NCBI GenBank assembly: GCA_030704615.1
Contig: CM060733.1
Location: 1,426,001 to 1,490,000, forward strand
Reading direction: 5' to 3'
Length of the DNA: 64,000 bases
Source: Takakia lepidozioides
Lineage: Eukaryota; Streptophyta; Takakiopsida; Takakiales; Takakiaceae
Shown piece after piece: positions 37,341 to 48,086 of this stretch (the first letter of the stretch is position 1; each line of letters opens with the position of its first letter). The notes below the pieces were generated by a model. It saw nothing but the letters and a program-made list of their open reading frames with translations. It had not been told where the DNA came from and did not search any database. The position numbers were made by a program, and so were the translations under genes.

Positions 37341-39861
37341 TAGGTAATGCCTGAATTTTTGACTGCATAAATCATTGCCAATGCTTCTCTTTCCGTTGTG
37401 CTATAGTTCCTCTCAGCACTGTTCATCAACCGGCTAGCATAGTACACAGGTGAATCTATATTCCCTGTAACATTCTGGGCTAACACCGCTCCCAACGCTT
37501 CTCCTGATGCATCGCAGTGAACATGGAATACTACATGCCAGTGAGGGTTTATCAGCACAGGTGTAGTTGTTACTGACAGTGTAAGTTCCTCAAATGCCTG
37601 TTGACATTCCGTTGTCCAGGCAAACACTGCATCTTTCTTCAATAGTTTGCTCAATGGTGCTGCTATTTGTGCATACCTTTTGACAAATCTCCTGTAATAA
37701 CTGGTTTGCCCAAGGAATCTCCGTAGACTTTTAACATTCACTGGTGGTGGAGATGCTTTAATGGACTCCGTCTTTCTGGGATCCACAAGGAGTCCCTTCT
37801 TACACACAATGTGTCCCAGAAGCACCCCTGAGTTCACACAGAAAGTACACTTCTCTGGATTCAGGCCCAGACCTCTCATCCTGCATCTGGCCAAACATAA
37901 CTCCAATTTATGCAAGTGTTCACTCTTAGAGCTGTACACACTGAAATCATCCAAGAATACCTGCATGAAATCATCCAGATACTCATGAAAAGATTCACTT
38001 ATCACTCTCTGAAAGGTCGCTGGTGCATTACAAAGTCCAAAGGGCATGACTTTGTATGCATAAGCCCCCCAGTCTGTGATGAAAGCTGTTTTCCCTTGGT
38101 CTTCTTCTGCCACTTGCACTTGATTATAACCACTGAAGCCATCCATGAATGAGTACATCTCATGGCCTGCCACAGTGTCTAATACTGCTTCTATGAATGG
38201 CAAAGGGAAAGGATCTTTCTTCGTACAAGCATTCAGCTTCTTATAGTTCACACATACTCTTAGTTTGCCATTCTTCTTGGGAACTATAACAATGGGTGAC
38301 AACCAAGTTGTATACTCTATTGGGTATATAAACTTAGCCTCAGCCAACTTCTTTATCTCTTCTCCAACCTTCTGTGCGTAGTTGGGATTCATTCTATACC
38401 TCGCCTGCTTGATTGGTACTGACCCTGGTTCCAGTTCAATCTTATGCTGACAGACTTCAGGTGGTATCCCTTTTAGATCCTCATAGCTCCAAGCAAATAC
38501 ATCTCTGTATTTGATGAACAAGCTTTTAGCTTCTTCGAAGAATTCCGGCTCCAAATCAGCTCCTACTTTCACCATCCTCGGTTCCTCCTGAGTTCCCACA
38601 TTTACTTCTCTCACCTGCTCATCAGCTGTGATTGTCCAACCAGTCACCACTTCATCCTGTAAGCTCACAGTGGCTGGTTCTTCTAGGATTTCTATTTCTC
38701 CTTCTCTCTCTTCATAGAAATGTAATGGGTAAATGCTAGTTTCCTCTTCAGTTGGTGTTGCTGTCACTACACCACAGCAGATACCTCTCAAACAACTTAG
38801 GCTTTCCAGCCGCATCTCTGCAACCTGCTCCCACTCTGGGTGTGCAGCAAATAGGGTAGCTTCCTGCTCCTCATCCAGTCCTCCTCTCCAGTCATACTCT
38901 CTGACTCCTCGAGGTCTTCTTGTAGCAGGTAATCTACTAGATTTCTTTGTGGTAATTTGTATCTCGTGTATCCCATTATGCACGGTTAGTAACTGAGAAT
39001 TCCAGTCATGGAATACCCTGGCCTGTTTCAGCCACGGACGTCCCAATAATAAGGAGTAAGCCTCCATGACTTCATCCATTTTTAATACAGTTACTGTGAT
39101 CATAAAGATCATTTTCTGTATCTGTATCTTAACTCCTCTTATTAATCCCAATGGCTGCACACTTCTTTGATCTGCCATTGTTACTGTAAATGGGGCTGGT
39201 TTCATGTTACTTAGACCAAGCTTCTTTCTTAATTGGTCTGTCATGATATTTACTCCAGAACCACCATCTATCAGTACATCAGTTAGTTCTGTGCTTCCAA
39301 TTCTCAATTGGATTACTGGCATAGAATCATCAAAGTCCATGACTGGTTCTCGCCCTTCTGGCTTCACATTATAACTGGTCACCTTGCTGTTCAGGTCTGT
39401 GTTTCCTGTCTCTTGGGCAATTCGATTGATTGCTTGATACAGCCTGTGCCTACAATAAGGTGCCACAGCTAATAGCTGTCCAATGGTAATTTCTGCTTTG
39501 GTCTGACATATTACTGCAGCCAAAGTCTCTTCATTACTTTGCATGTCTGCATCTTCTTTTTCCTTTCTTCCTCACTCCCTTCTTTTTCTCCATCCGAATC
39601 AGAGGAATTAGGAATATCAGTACTCTTTTGCATTTCCCTTATAGTATCTGCCACTTCCTTGTGCAGTTCCTTCTCATCTTTCCAAGTCTCTTCATCTTCA
39701 GGCATATCATTGCCACTTCCAGTCTCATCTTCTTCCTCTTCTACTGGAGGTATTAGTTTGGCTTTACTTCTTGTTACTATCATTGTACTTACTTCTGGTA
39801 CAACACATGGCCTAACCATGTGAGCTGCCACCACTGGGCCCTCATTCACATGAGCTCTCAT
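37298..39861 (-). CDS. Element A protease, reverse transcriptase and RNase H (pol)
   Basis: Frame 39544-37298 (748 codons), with a preceding acidic frame 39861-39511. The aspartic protease site is VLIDGGSGVNIM (DGG rather than DTG/DSG, as known in Tat/Athila-type plant elements). The reverse transcriptase has KLRVCVNYKKLN, MPFGLCNAPATFQR and the catalytic box VFLDDFSVYS. RNase H begins with HVHCDASGEALGAVL. The frame ends prematurely at a shift near 37345, after which the other frame continues. It was presumably made as a polyprotein after gag. Confidence 0.88.
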
Positions 39862-39875
39862 CTCATTCTGGTGTC

Positions 39876-41824
39876 TTATCCAGAATGAACAGGCTGCCTT
39901 GCGATGTCCTGGCTGATTACAATAGTAACATAGCTCTTCACCATTGGGTCCTCGCCCTTGGTCTGTTCTTGGATTATTTCTATAATCCTGATTCCCGGGC
40001 TGGTAATTCCCCTTGGATTACCCTGATAGTTGCCTCTGGAATTTCCTTGGTAATTCCCTCTTGAATTACCTCTCCCTTCCATGCCATTGTTATAACCACC
40101 AGACCTACCATAGTGGTCCTGATCATTGTTTCTTCTTGGCTGGGGCTGCACCTGATGCACCCTTACTTGCCTAGGTTCTCTTGCAGCTGTCCTTCTGTTG
40201 TAGTAACAATTCTCAGTAGAATGGTTATCCATTTTACAGATAGTACAGTGTTTCTCCTTCATGTGCATTCTGTGGTGGTATGGCCTTCATTCTGGCACTT
40301 TGCACACCATACACCCTTCCTCCAATGTGTTGCAGCCTCTGTGGCATACTTCTTCAAGATTTCTTCCAATTTTTTTTCATAGTTATCCCTCTTCAACTTC
40401 TCCTTTCTCTTACTCTTTCTTTTTAGTTCTTGCTCTTCTTCTTCATCTGACTCATCCTCAGAGTCCTCATCTTCTTTTTTCTCTCTCCTGAGCATTCCCA
40501 ATTGCTCAATTCTGTTCGCAGTTTCAAATGCCTCCTCCACTGTATTGTGGGGTAACATATCCACTTTCTTTTGCAACTCTGGTCTTAGTCCACTCACAAA
40601 CCAAGTCTTCTGTAAACCGGGTGCTGGTACTGCAGCCAGCTTTTTCATCATCAATTCCATCTTCTCCATATACTCTTCAACAGTTTCATGCTTCTTCTGC
40701 TTCAGCTGTTGTAAACTTCCATACACTTCATCCTCAGTTTTACTTGTCCTGAACCTATTTCGAAATGCTGTATTCAAGCCATTCCAGGTTAGGAAATGAT
40801 TATCAGGAAATCTTGCATACCATTCACTTGCTTTCTTGATAAGTGAACAAGGAAACAGTCTCATCTTGGCATCATCGCCATTCTCATTGTTCACTATACA
40901 CATGTGCTCAAATTGGCTAATGTGTACATCGGAATCCCCTTTTCCTGAATATATTGGAAAGGGTGGTTTTGCCCGTGTTGGTTGTAACGCCATCTGTGGC
41001 CCTACCTTCTGCCCACTGACAGGTGCTGGCACCCTTGCTGGTGCTGGTCCTTCTGGACCTGTTGTTTTTGTGGTGGATCTTCCACCAAGTGGTGGCCCTT
41101 GAGCACTCCTTGCTTCTGGCCCCACGATATTCACAGTATTCCCAGCTTCAGTTGCACTACTTCCCACACTCCCTGTCCCCCCAGAGCCAGATCCAGGCAG
41201 CCCGCCTGATCCCCCTGAGCCGACACCTTTGTTGGCCTGTGATCCAAGTGCTCCACTTGATCCAGGTCCAACGGGTTGGGATGTCCTGGTTGTAGTCTCA
41301 ACCTCAGCTGTTGGGTCTACTTCTTCATATTCTTCCTCTTCTAATTTCTTCTCTCTGTTTTCATCCTCCAAGTTCTGCCCTTGGGTTTCTTCTTCACTCA
41401 TGTAACTCAACTGTAATGGTGTTGGAGAGTCTGAACTCTCCGTTGGCTCTGCCACATCCTCTTCTCCTTCTTCATCTTCTGCTTCAGAAACTGGAGTTCC
41501 TGCTTTTGGTGTTCCATGCCAACTCTTATCAAAGATTTCTGTCAAGTCTTTTATCCAAGGATGTACCTCAGATCTTTCACCTCGTGATTGATCTTCTTCC
41601 TGTACCAATTCCCTTAATCTTTCTTGCAAAGAAACAGAAGGAGTGGCATCCAACTCTAGTTCTTCCGGTATAGGTGATGCACTCTTTGATCTTGATGGTG
41701 TGAGGGGTCCAGATGATTCCCCTATGTCTATTCCTCTCTCCCAAAGATATGGATAATTAGCTTTCAGATAGCTTTCTCTTTTTGCTGAATATCTCTGTCG
41801 TCTAGCTTCTCTTTCATCACTCAT
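39876..41824 (-). CDS. Element A gag with CCHC zinc knuckles
   Basis: Frame 41824-40259 (521 codons) starts MSDEREARRQRYSAKRES. An acidic, Gly/Ser-rich N-terminal half precedes the retrotransposon gag fold (FPIYSGKGDSDVHISQFEHM, W-Y-ARFPDNHFLTW, FRNRFRTSKTEDEVYGSL) and ends at a first knuckle (WCAKCQNEGHTTTECT). A shift at 40262 leads to 40268-39876, with a second knuckle, CTICKMDNHSTENC, and an Arg/Gly/Asn-rich tail. The knuckles bind element RNA during particle assembly. The -1 overlap at the first knuckle could be programmed frameshifting or damage. Confidence 0.85.
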
Positions 41825-41845
41825 GTCCCATGTCTTTCATTTCTT

Positions 41846-42433
41846 TTAATGTGGCAATAACCAAAACTCTCTTCTGTAATATCTCTCGTATATGCCTGGG
41901 TTTCTTTCAAGCTTCAATGCACCCTTGGCTATACTTGAAGTCTCCGTTACCATATAACCATATGGCAAACAAGTCTGAAAAGCTGTTCTTGGTGTGAGTT
42001 TGATCCACAAAATATCCTTTGGAATCCAATTCTTTACCAGTACAAGCTCTTCATGCATATGAGTATAAACATTCACCTTTCTTTCTTCCCAGCCTTCAAA
42101 CTCTACTCGTTTAATGGATAGCAATGCTATCACATAAACCAATGTTGGTAACCAACGTGCTCTTCCTCTACAGGCTACCTGATAAATCTTTATCACTCCT
42201 TTCTCCAGACCCCATTCTGGATCAGCATCATGCACTCGTTTAAGAATATTTTCTTTACAACCGTCTGACAATTCCAAGAACCTTTGAAAGAATTGTTTGG
42301 ACAATCTTTCTTCCTTCGTTCCACAGGGAATTTGATTCACTTCAAATTCTTTAATGGTCCAACCACCATGATCCCACCAGATGCCTGTCACATCTGGTTG
42401 TTCATGTCCCAGCTCCCCAGTATGGTCGCCAAA
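41846..42433 (-). CDS. Element A leader ORF upstream of gag, unknown
   Basis: A minus-strand frame reads through the end of the 5' LTR and the primer site to a stop at 41846. The part inside the element (about 195 codons, including DPEWGLEKGVIKIYQVACRG) looks protein-like but matches no domain I know. Ogre-type elements also have an extra ORF before gag, and this may be comparable. No ATG near the start of the internal part is compelling. Confidence 0.45.
   Translation of the reverse strand, partial: FGDHTGELGHEQPDVTGIWWDHGGWTIKEFEVNQIPCGTKEERLSKQFFQRFLELSDGCKENILKRVHDADPEWGLEKGVIKIYQVACRGRARWLPTLVYVIALLSIKRVEFEGWEERKVNVYTHMHEELVLVKNWIPKDILWIKLTPRTAFQTCLPYGYMVTETSSIAKGALKLERNPGIYERYYRREFWLLPH
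42413..42433 (-). promoter_or_regulatory. Element A primer-binding site
   Basis: On the minus strand TTTGGCGACCATACTGGGGA follows directly after the 5' LTR end (CGCGACA). The TGGCGAC start resembles primer sites of plant Ogre/Tat retrotransposons. Confidence 0.65.
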
Positions 42434-43490
42434 TGTCGCGCGGCTTTTACTCACCCATCCCTTCGCTATCCGAGGCGGAAACTCCAAGATAGAAGAGTTG
42501 GAAATCTCTAAGTACTCAGCCCGCGCAGAACAATCAGTCATGACCTACAGCTAGTGTATCATGGGGGTGTTTCCTATTTGTTTCCCTTTCCGCATTCATC
42601 TTAGCTACCTTACCATTGATAATTAAGTATCAGTTTGCTTCATCAATCTATCGGTTTCCTTCACTCATCCATTCAATCCACAGCTTCACTCAGATCTCTC
42701 TACACAGTGTGATTGTATCGTGTAAGTATCAGATTATGATTTATCAGGTATCAGGCCGAAGCCATTATGTCTCTAATCTGCTCTACAATATCACTACAGC
42801 TTTGCATATAACAAGCATCTACTAATCCTCTTTCCTCCTTCACCGTGCTCTCCATCTTTTGCTTCCGATCTCCGCTCCAGCCTGACTAAGAAGTCCTCCT
42901 CCGAATAATGATCCTCATCTCCCCGTTTCTCCCTTTATCTTCCTCTCCGCGGTTCTAACCGTTTCCCTCGCTAACCGTTGTCTGTGAACTAACATGTTCC
43001 CTTCGCAGGTGTTGTTCCCCACAGTCGTTCCCTGTCCTACTCTTCGTTCCCTATGATGTGACCGCTGTGTCAAGCTGTGACTGGCTGTGTGAAACTGTGA
43101 CGGGCTGTGACTGGCTGTGCGACTGTGTTTGGCTGTGTCGGGCTGTGACTGGCTGTGTGGCTGTGTGGCTGTATCGGCTGTGTCTGCTGTGACGACTGTG
43201 ACGGGCTGTGTTGGCTGTGTCGGCTGTGACGACTGTGACGGGCTGTGTTGGCTGTGTAAGCTGTGACGACTGTGACGGGCTGTGTTGGTTGTGTCGGCTG
43301 TGACGACTGTGACGGGCTGTGTTGGCTGTGTCTGCTGTGACGACTGTGACGGGCTGTGACGACTGTGTAACCCCCCTCTACAGTGCGCTGCTGTCACCCC
43401 TAAGGCTCCTGTTGGTCTCAGTCTGTGCAAAAATTAAGGGTACCCTACAGATCCCGTATAAGTGTCTAAGTCCCCTACAGTCCTCTAACA
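42434..43490 (-). repeat. Element A 5' LTR (1057 bp)
   Basis: Matches 30105-31083 throughout. The CTGTGACGG/GGCTGTG minisatellite (43060-43370) has several more units than in the other LTR. It is flanked by GACGG at 43491-43495. Confidence 0.93.
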
Positions 43491-43921
43491 GACGGTGACG
43501 ACAAAGACTTGGACAATGACTTTTCATGTGAGTAAGTTCATTTTTTGTCTATTTGATCCCTATGTATATGCTCTGTCGCGTCCCCTTCTGTTGTCTGATT
43601 GTTACCCAAATGGTGCATTTCTGATTGCAGGAATGTGAACGCACTCCCGTGGCCCCTGTCTTCCATATACTTGAGGGACTTGTGCTGGAGCCCACCTCCA
43701 ATATTTGGTTGGATGGATGGAGGATGAATGTTTTGGATGGATGAACCCCGATTGGATGTACACTGTGGATGAATGTTGCATGCATGGATGGTCCCATGGA
43801 TGATGTCAGTGCGCAGTATCATGCACAGGGGCGGGATGGCGAGGTTCACTGTCGGGGTTGAGGTGGGTCCTAAGGCTAACAAGGGTTAGGGTTTCTGTTT
43901 GGGGTTGCAGGGTTAATATGG

Positions 43922-44465
43922 ATGAAGACGTGTTTCTGCGGTAATGGATCCTCTTCCACGGAAATAGACGCCGCATCTTTCCCAAAACCATGCCACGTGT
44001 CATGGGCTCACGCCAGGCTCCTGGGCTCACAGGCTCCTGGGCTCACGTGGCTAGGCTCACACTCTAGCATCCCCCATACCAGTCCGACCCAAGGGGTCCC
44101 TCCAGCCTCTGGTAATGTGCCTAACCTAAATATTCAGGGCATTTGTGATGCTATGGCTACGCTGTCTAGTTGTCCAACTCTTATGCAACTCTTTTTGGAT
44201 AAACAAGTAGGTTCGCCTTCAGTTACCAAGCTCAAGGAGGTTCATCGTGCTCACAAACGTTTTTATCCTGACTATGAGGTAGGCCAAGACTTTGACAACT
44301 TCCTCAATTTTTTTGAGATGAGTGTCAAATTCAATGAGCTGCCAGCTTCTATGATTACTGATTCCTTTCGTTTTTGCCTCAAAGGTGAGGCTCGTGACCT
44401 CTTTGAAGCTAGTATCAAGGATCAGGGTGAGTTGCGATGGGGAGTGGCCAAGCAGTTGGCGCAGT
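43922..44465 (+). pseudogene. Element B gag, N-terminal part
   Basis: The plus frame has the gag-like block KLKEVHRAHKRFYPDYEVGQ, FDNFLNFFEMSV and FRFCLKGEARDLFEAS. The first ~70 codons are less protein-like and may be leader. The frame stops making gag sense at 44465, where an inverted block begins; the rest of gag is found on the other strand ending at 47098. Confidence 0.65.
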
Positions 44466-47098
44466 TGAGGCTAACCCAAGAAAAGCACGGACACAATTTT
44501 TGTCACGTGGTGTAGGAAAGTCCCAGACAGCCTGAATTTTGGCAGGGTCAGGGCTAATGCCTTGGGCTGAGAGAAGGTGGCCAAGAAAATGAAGCTCCGT
44601 CATGCACAGGTCACATTTCTTAGCTTTCACTTTGAGACCTGCTCTTCTAAGCCTGCACAAAATGCGCTTCAGATCCAGCATGTGAGAATCAAAGTCAGCG
44701 AGTAAACGTTGATATCATCAACATATACCAATGCATATTCCCAGCGCAAGTTCCCTTGAACAACATCCATGAGACGTTGAAAGGTGGCAGTGACATTACA
44801 TAATCCAAAAGACATGGTTTCAAACTGAAAGAGGCCCATCTTACAGGTGAACGCAGTTTTCTCCTTGGCTGACTCTGTGAGTGGAACCTGCCAAAAACCC
44901 GCAGCAAGATCCAAGGAAGAGAAGAGAGTGGCACCATTAAGTTGATCCAAACGAGGTAATCTTTTTTTGTTAGGGCATTGAGACGTCGGAAGTCAACACA
45001 GAAACGGGTGGTACCATCCCTTTTGGCAACCAACACGATGGGGCTGGCCCAGGGGGAAATAGAGGGTTTAATAACTCTTGCATCAAGCATCTTGGTCAGT
45101 TTGATTTGCATAATTTCGCGCTCCTTGACACTCTCTCTATAAGCATACTGTTTGACAGGGCTACCTTCAGTGATAATGTCATGATGAAGAACCTCGATAC
45201 GTCCCAAATCATGAGAACCAGGACTGAAAACATCAAGATTGTCACAAATAATATGATATAAACGAGACTTCTCATTGTCAGTGAGACCAGAGCCAATTTT
45301 GATATCAGTCAGGACTTGATCAAGATGAGCAGATTGTGCATGAGTGAGGGGACTGACCGGGGGTGCATCGACAGATTGTGCTAGGAGATGCAATTTGATC
45401 TACAGGATCATCAGACAGACCAATGTCAGCAAAACTTAAAGCATGTTGCACCTCTCATAAATCTGTCAATGGGGTGGCAGTGAGTCGAGCAAGGACCTAA
45501 CCCTTGCGGATGGTGATAGGTATGTGTTCTTGGTTGGCAACAAGAAGTCTGAGCTCCCCTCGAAAGCCCCGATCCAGCACCCCAGATGCAATCAAACAAT
45601 GTTTAGAAAGCATCAAACGTTTCCACCCTTCGACTTCAAGATAATGACCTTGTGGACAAAGAAATGTGAGGCCAAGAGAAACTATCTTTTGGGAGGAGGC
45701 AGGGATAACGAAGTCAGCGGGAGTGCGAAGAAGAGTCGTGTTACCTGGGATTGGAATGGGAGGGCCACTCTTCTTACCAGGCAAAGGTGGCTACCATTGA
45801 TACAGGGTGAAGGGAGCCGTCTTGGCAAAGTTAAAGTAGCGTGTCCAGTTGTATTGCTCACCCACCTGCCGCTTTGTTTCAGCAACAAGGGTTTGCATGT
45901 GGGAGAGATGTGCAGTGGCACAACCAGCAGGCAAGGAGACAGAGTTGAGCTGCACCTTGTGGGGGGAGGAGCTGCCACTGGCAAGCCACATGACGTTTTC
46001 AACCACATCAATTTTTGCACCTGCAGCACACATCCAATCCAAGCCTAACAACAACTGTTCACCAATGGTGACGATACAAGTCAGTGTGACCGACTTGCAA
46101 CTGACCTTAATGGGGACGGTGACCAAACCTAGGGGTTCATAACGTGTGCCATCTGCAATGGTCACCTGCAGACCCTTGGCTGGAGTGAGCTTGAGACCAA
46201 GTAGTCGAACCACGGACAATGGAACAGCAGACATGGTACAGCCTGTGTCAACAACACATGAAAATGAGAGGTGCCCTATGTGACATTGAGTCATGAGAGG
46301 GTGCACTCTCTCCTTCCTAAGCTTTCTATTGGCTTCACAATGCATCAACTTGATTTCATTGGACAACATTACAAAAACAATGGAGTCATCCTTCGCATGG
46401 TGTGTGGGAGACTGACCTGCTTGGCCCCTTCACAAGCGATCGGGTTTGTTTAAAGGCTGTTTGCCCCTCTGTAAACGTTGAATACGTTTGTGTTCTTCAA
46501 TCATACCAGGGACAAGAGCGGCATAAGTGAAGAATCGGGTCCAGTGCTCAAGTGACCCACAAATGAAACAGACCACACGTTTACCTTGAACCTCATACCG
46601 TGGGCCAGTCTAAGTGTGGCCACGATGAGAGTCAGCAGGAGGAGGCTTGGCAGGTGCAGCCCTCCAGGATCCTTCTGCCCTCACAGCCTGAAGCTGAGTA
46701 TGCAGCTCTTGTTGTAGGTTTTTAACTTCCTCCAGCAATGTGGGAGAGGCCTCTGTAGAGCCACCCTTAACCATGGCAACCCCATGAGAACAGTCGGAAG
46801 CATGCTGATGAGCAGAATGAACAACAGGCTGACAACCTTTGCCTAGTTTAACATTCTTAAACCGCATGCACTCATCCATCATCTCTACCATATGCCTCTC
46901 ATTGCGATAAAGATGCTTTTGTAGGTAGACTTGATCAGAGGCAGGCAATCTGGTAATGAAGTAGGTTTTAAGGATGGCAGTGCGTTCAGAAGGTACCGGA
47001 ATGGCCTTGACCACCGTGGTTTTCAAGTCAGTGCAGACATGCCCATCAATTACACCATGCATGATCGTCCTTATCAACCTGGTGAGAGTATCTGGAAA
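44466..47098 (-). pseudogene. Element B inverted block: gag C-terminus, protease and reverse transcriptase
   Basis: On the minus strand, in order: gag continuation with Gln/Glu-rich helix (47098-46610) and a Cys/His knuckle remnant (CFICGSLEHW, near 46570); protease with VVDTGCTMSAVP (46369-45791); and reverse transcriptase (45393-44466) with TRFCVDFRRLNALTKKD, MSFGLCN, the box LVYVDDINVYS and FLGHLLSAQGISPDP. RT ends abruptly at VRAFLGLAS; the residues expected next (YYRRF) are found on the plus strand at 47099. So these are the middle genes of element B turned around. Several frameshifts are also present (near 44950 and 44700). Confidence 0.82.
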
Positions 47099-47821
47099 TA
47101 CTATTATTATCGTCGTTTCATTAAACACTTTGCTCACATTGCCGTTGCGCTTAATCAATTGTTATGCAAAGATGTTCGTTTTCTTTGGGGCAAGTCCCAA
47201 ATCACTGCTTTTGAGAAACTCAAAATTGCCCTCACCAGTGCACCCATTCTAGTCTTTCCTGATTTTTCCCTACCCTTTATTCTTCAAACTGATGCCTCTG
47301 ACCTGGCTGTTTCAGCTATCATATGCCAAAAGAGACATGGCAGGGAACATGTGGTGGCCTATGCTTCCAGGCGGCTTGATAAACATGAAAAGAACTATAG
47401 TATCACTGATAAAGAGGGCCTTGCAGTCATTTTTGGGGTTAAACATTTTCGGCAGTATCTCCATGGTTGCCCCTTTGTTATTCAGACTGATCATCTTCCA
47501 TTGAAGGCTCTCAAAACCCCACGAGCACTCTCGGGACGCTTGGCTCGGTGGTCACTTACTCTTCAAATGTTTGAATACGACATTGAGTATAAGAAGGACA
47601 AAGCCAACAGCAATGCTGACGCTCTCACACGCACAGAGACTAAGTCCTCTGACCTTTATGTTACTTTAGATGACCTTGCCCACTGCTTACCATCTACTGC
47701 TTCACCCTTGCCTTCTTCCTCTTCTGACCAGTCCGATTTACTTGCCTTGTTTGCCATTGTTCCTCTTCTTCCACCTGATCTCATGTCTGAATGGGATTTG
47801 CTCTCCTTTTCTGCTGGTTGA
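47099..47821 (+). pseudogene. Element B RT connection and RNase H
   Basis: The plus frame begins YYRRFIKHFAHIAVALNQLL and includes RNase H motifs LQTDASDLAVSAII, EKNYSITDKEGLAVIFGVKH and IQTDHLPLKALKTP, then ARWSLTLQMFEYDIEYKKDK, typical of the Ty3/gypsy tether and RNase H. A stop at 47819 and a 260-bp stretch separate it from the integrase frame. Confidence 0.85.
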
Positions 47822-48086
47822 AGTTGGTTTAGAGTGTTGTACTGTCACTGTGGTCATATTCTAGGTATGATATCACTCTCTCTTCTGTGATTGAACTGTC
47901 ATTTTCTTCTTCTAGTTCTGGTTTTGGCACTGAATCCTCTCCATAGGGAAATTTGCTTCTGTGCTTCATTGTCCTTGGTTGCATCTTCATGAAGTCACCC
48001 TTGTCACTCAGTTGAGCTGACAGCCTTTCCCTGGAGATCACTGAGGCGGACACTCCGATAGGCTCACACTAACCCAAGGGCTGGCT

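Larger units (their letters stand above)
30105..43490 (-). mobile_element. Element A: Ty3/gypsy LTR retrotransposon, 13.4 kb
   Basis: Complete insertion with 5-bp target duplication GACGG (30100-30104 and 43491-43495), LTRs, primer site and polypurine tract. Minus-strand order: 5' LTR, PBS, leader ORF, gag, protease, RT, RNase H, integrase, a minisatellite, an extra coiled-coil coding region of about 4 kb, PPT, 3' LTR. The primer site TTGGCGACCATACTGGGGA is like those of plant Tat/Ogre elements, and the RT box is FLDD. LTR divergence outside the internal minisatellite is about 1% by eye, so it is younger than its host element B. Two frameshifts in pol make it non-autonomous now. Confidence 0.93.
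29650..43727 (+). pseudogene. Element B cargo: beta-class amino (N6A/N4C) DNA-methyltransferase-like C-terminal half, split by element A
   Basis: Pieces: 29650-29856, 29951-30104, then (after element A) 43496-43531 and 43631-43727, with GT/AG junctions that keep the frame (donors GTTTCT and GTAAGT, acceptors TTGCAG). Exon 1 reads LRKPNGTPWRGAREKSPAF, then PGARIIDLTLGT. Exon 2 continues ASYHACKADGRHLFGMEGD. This order, KP...(helix)...PG-hydrophobic-D-x-x-x-GT...GR-x-x-x-G-x-E, is the SAM-binding half of beta-class amino-methyltransferases, which have motif I near the C-terminus. The catalytic (D/N)PP(Y/W) half should lie upstream; a stop-riddled frame at 29404-29645 may be its remains (ALPELSASAHSVMAVHE) but no clear DPPY is seen. 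No function is claimed; this copy is broken. Confidence 0.6.

Noticed and set aside
42915-43430. 171-codon minus-strand frame with HSPSQSS/ADTANTA repeats
   Set aside because: Lies in the element A LTR and follows the minisatellite period; its counterpart in the other LTR is a different length.
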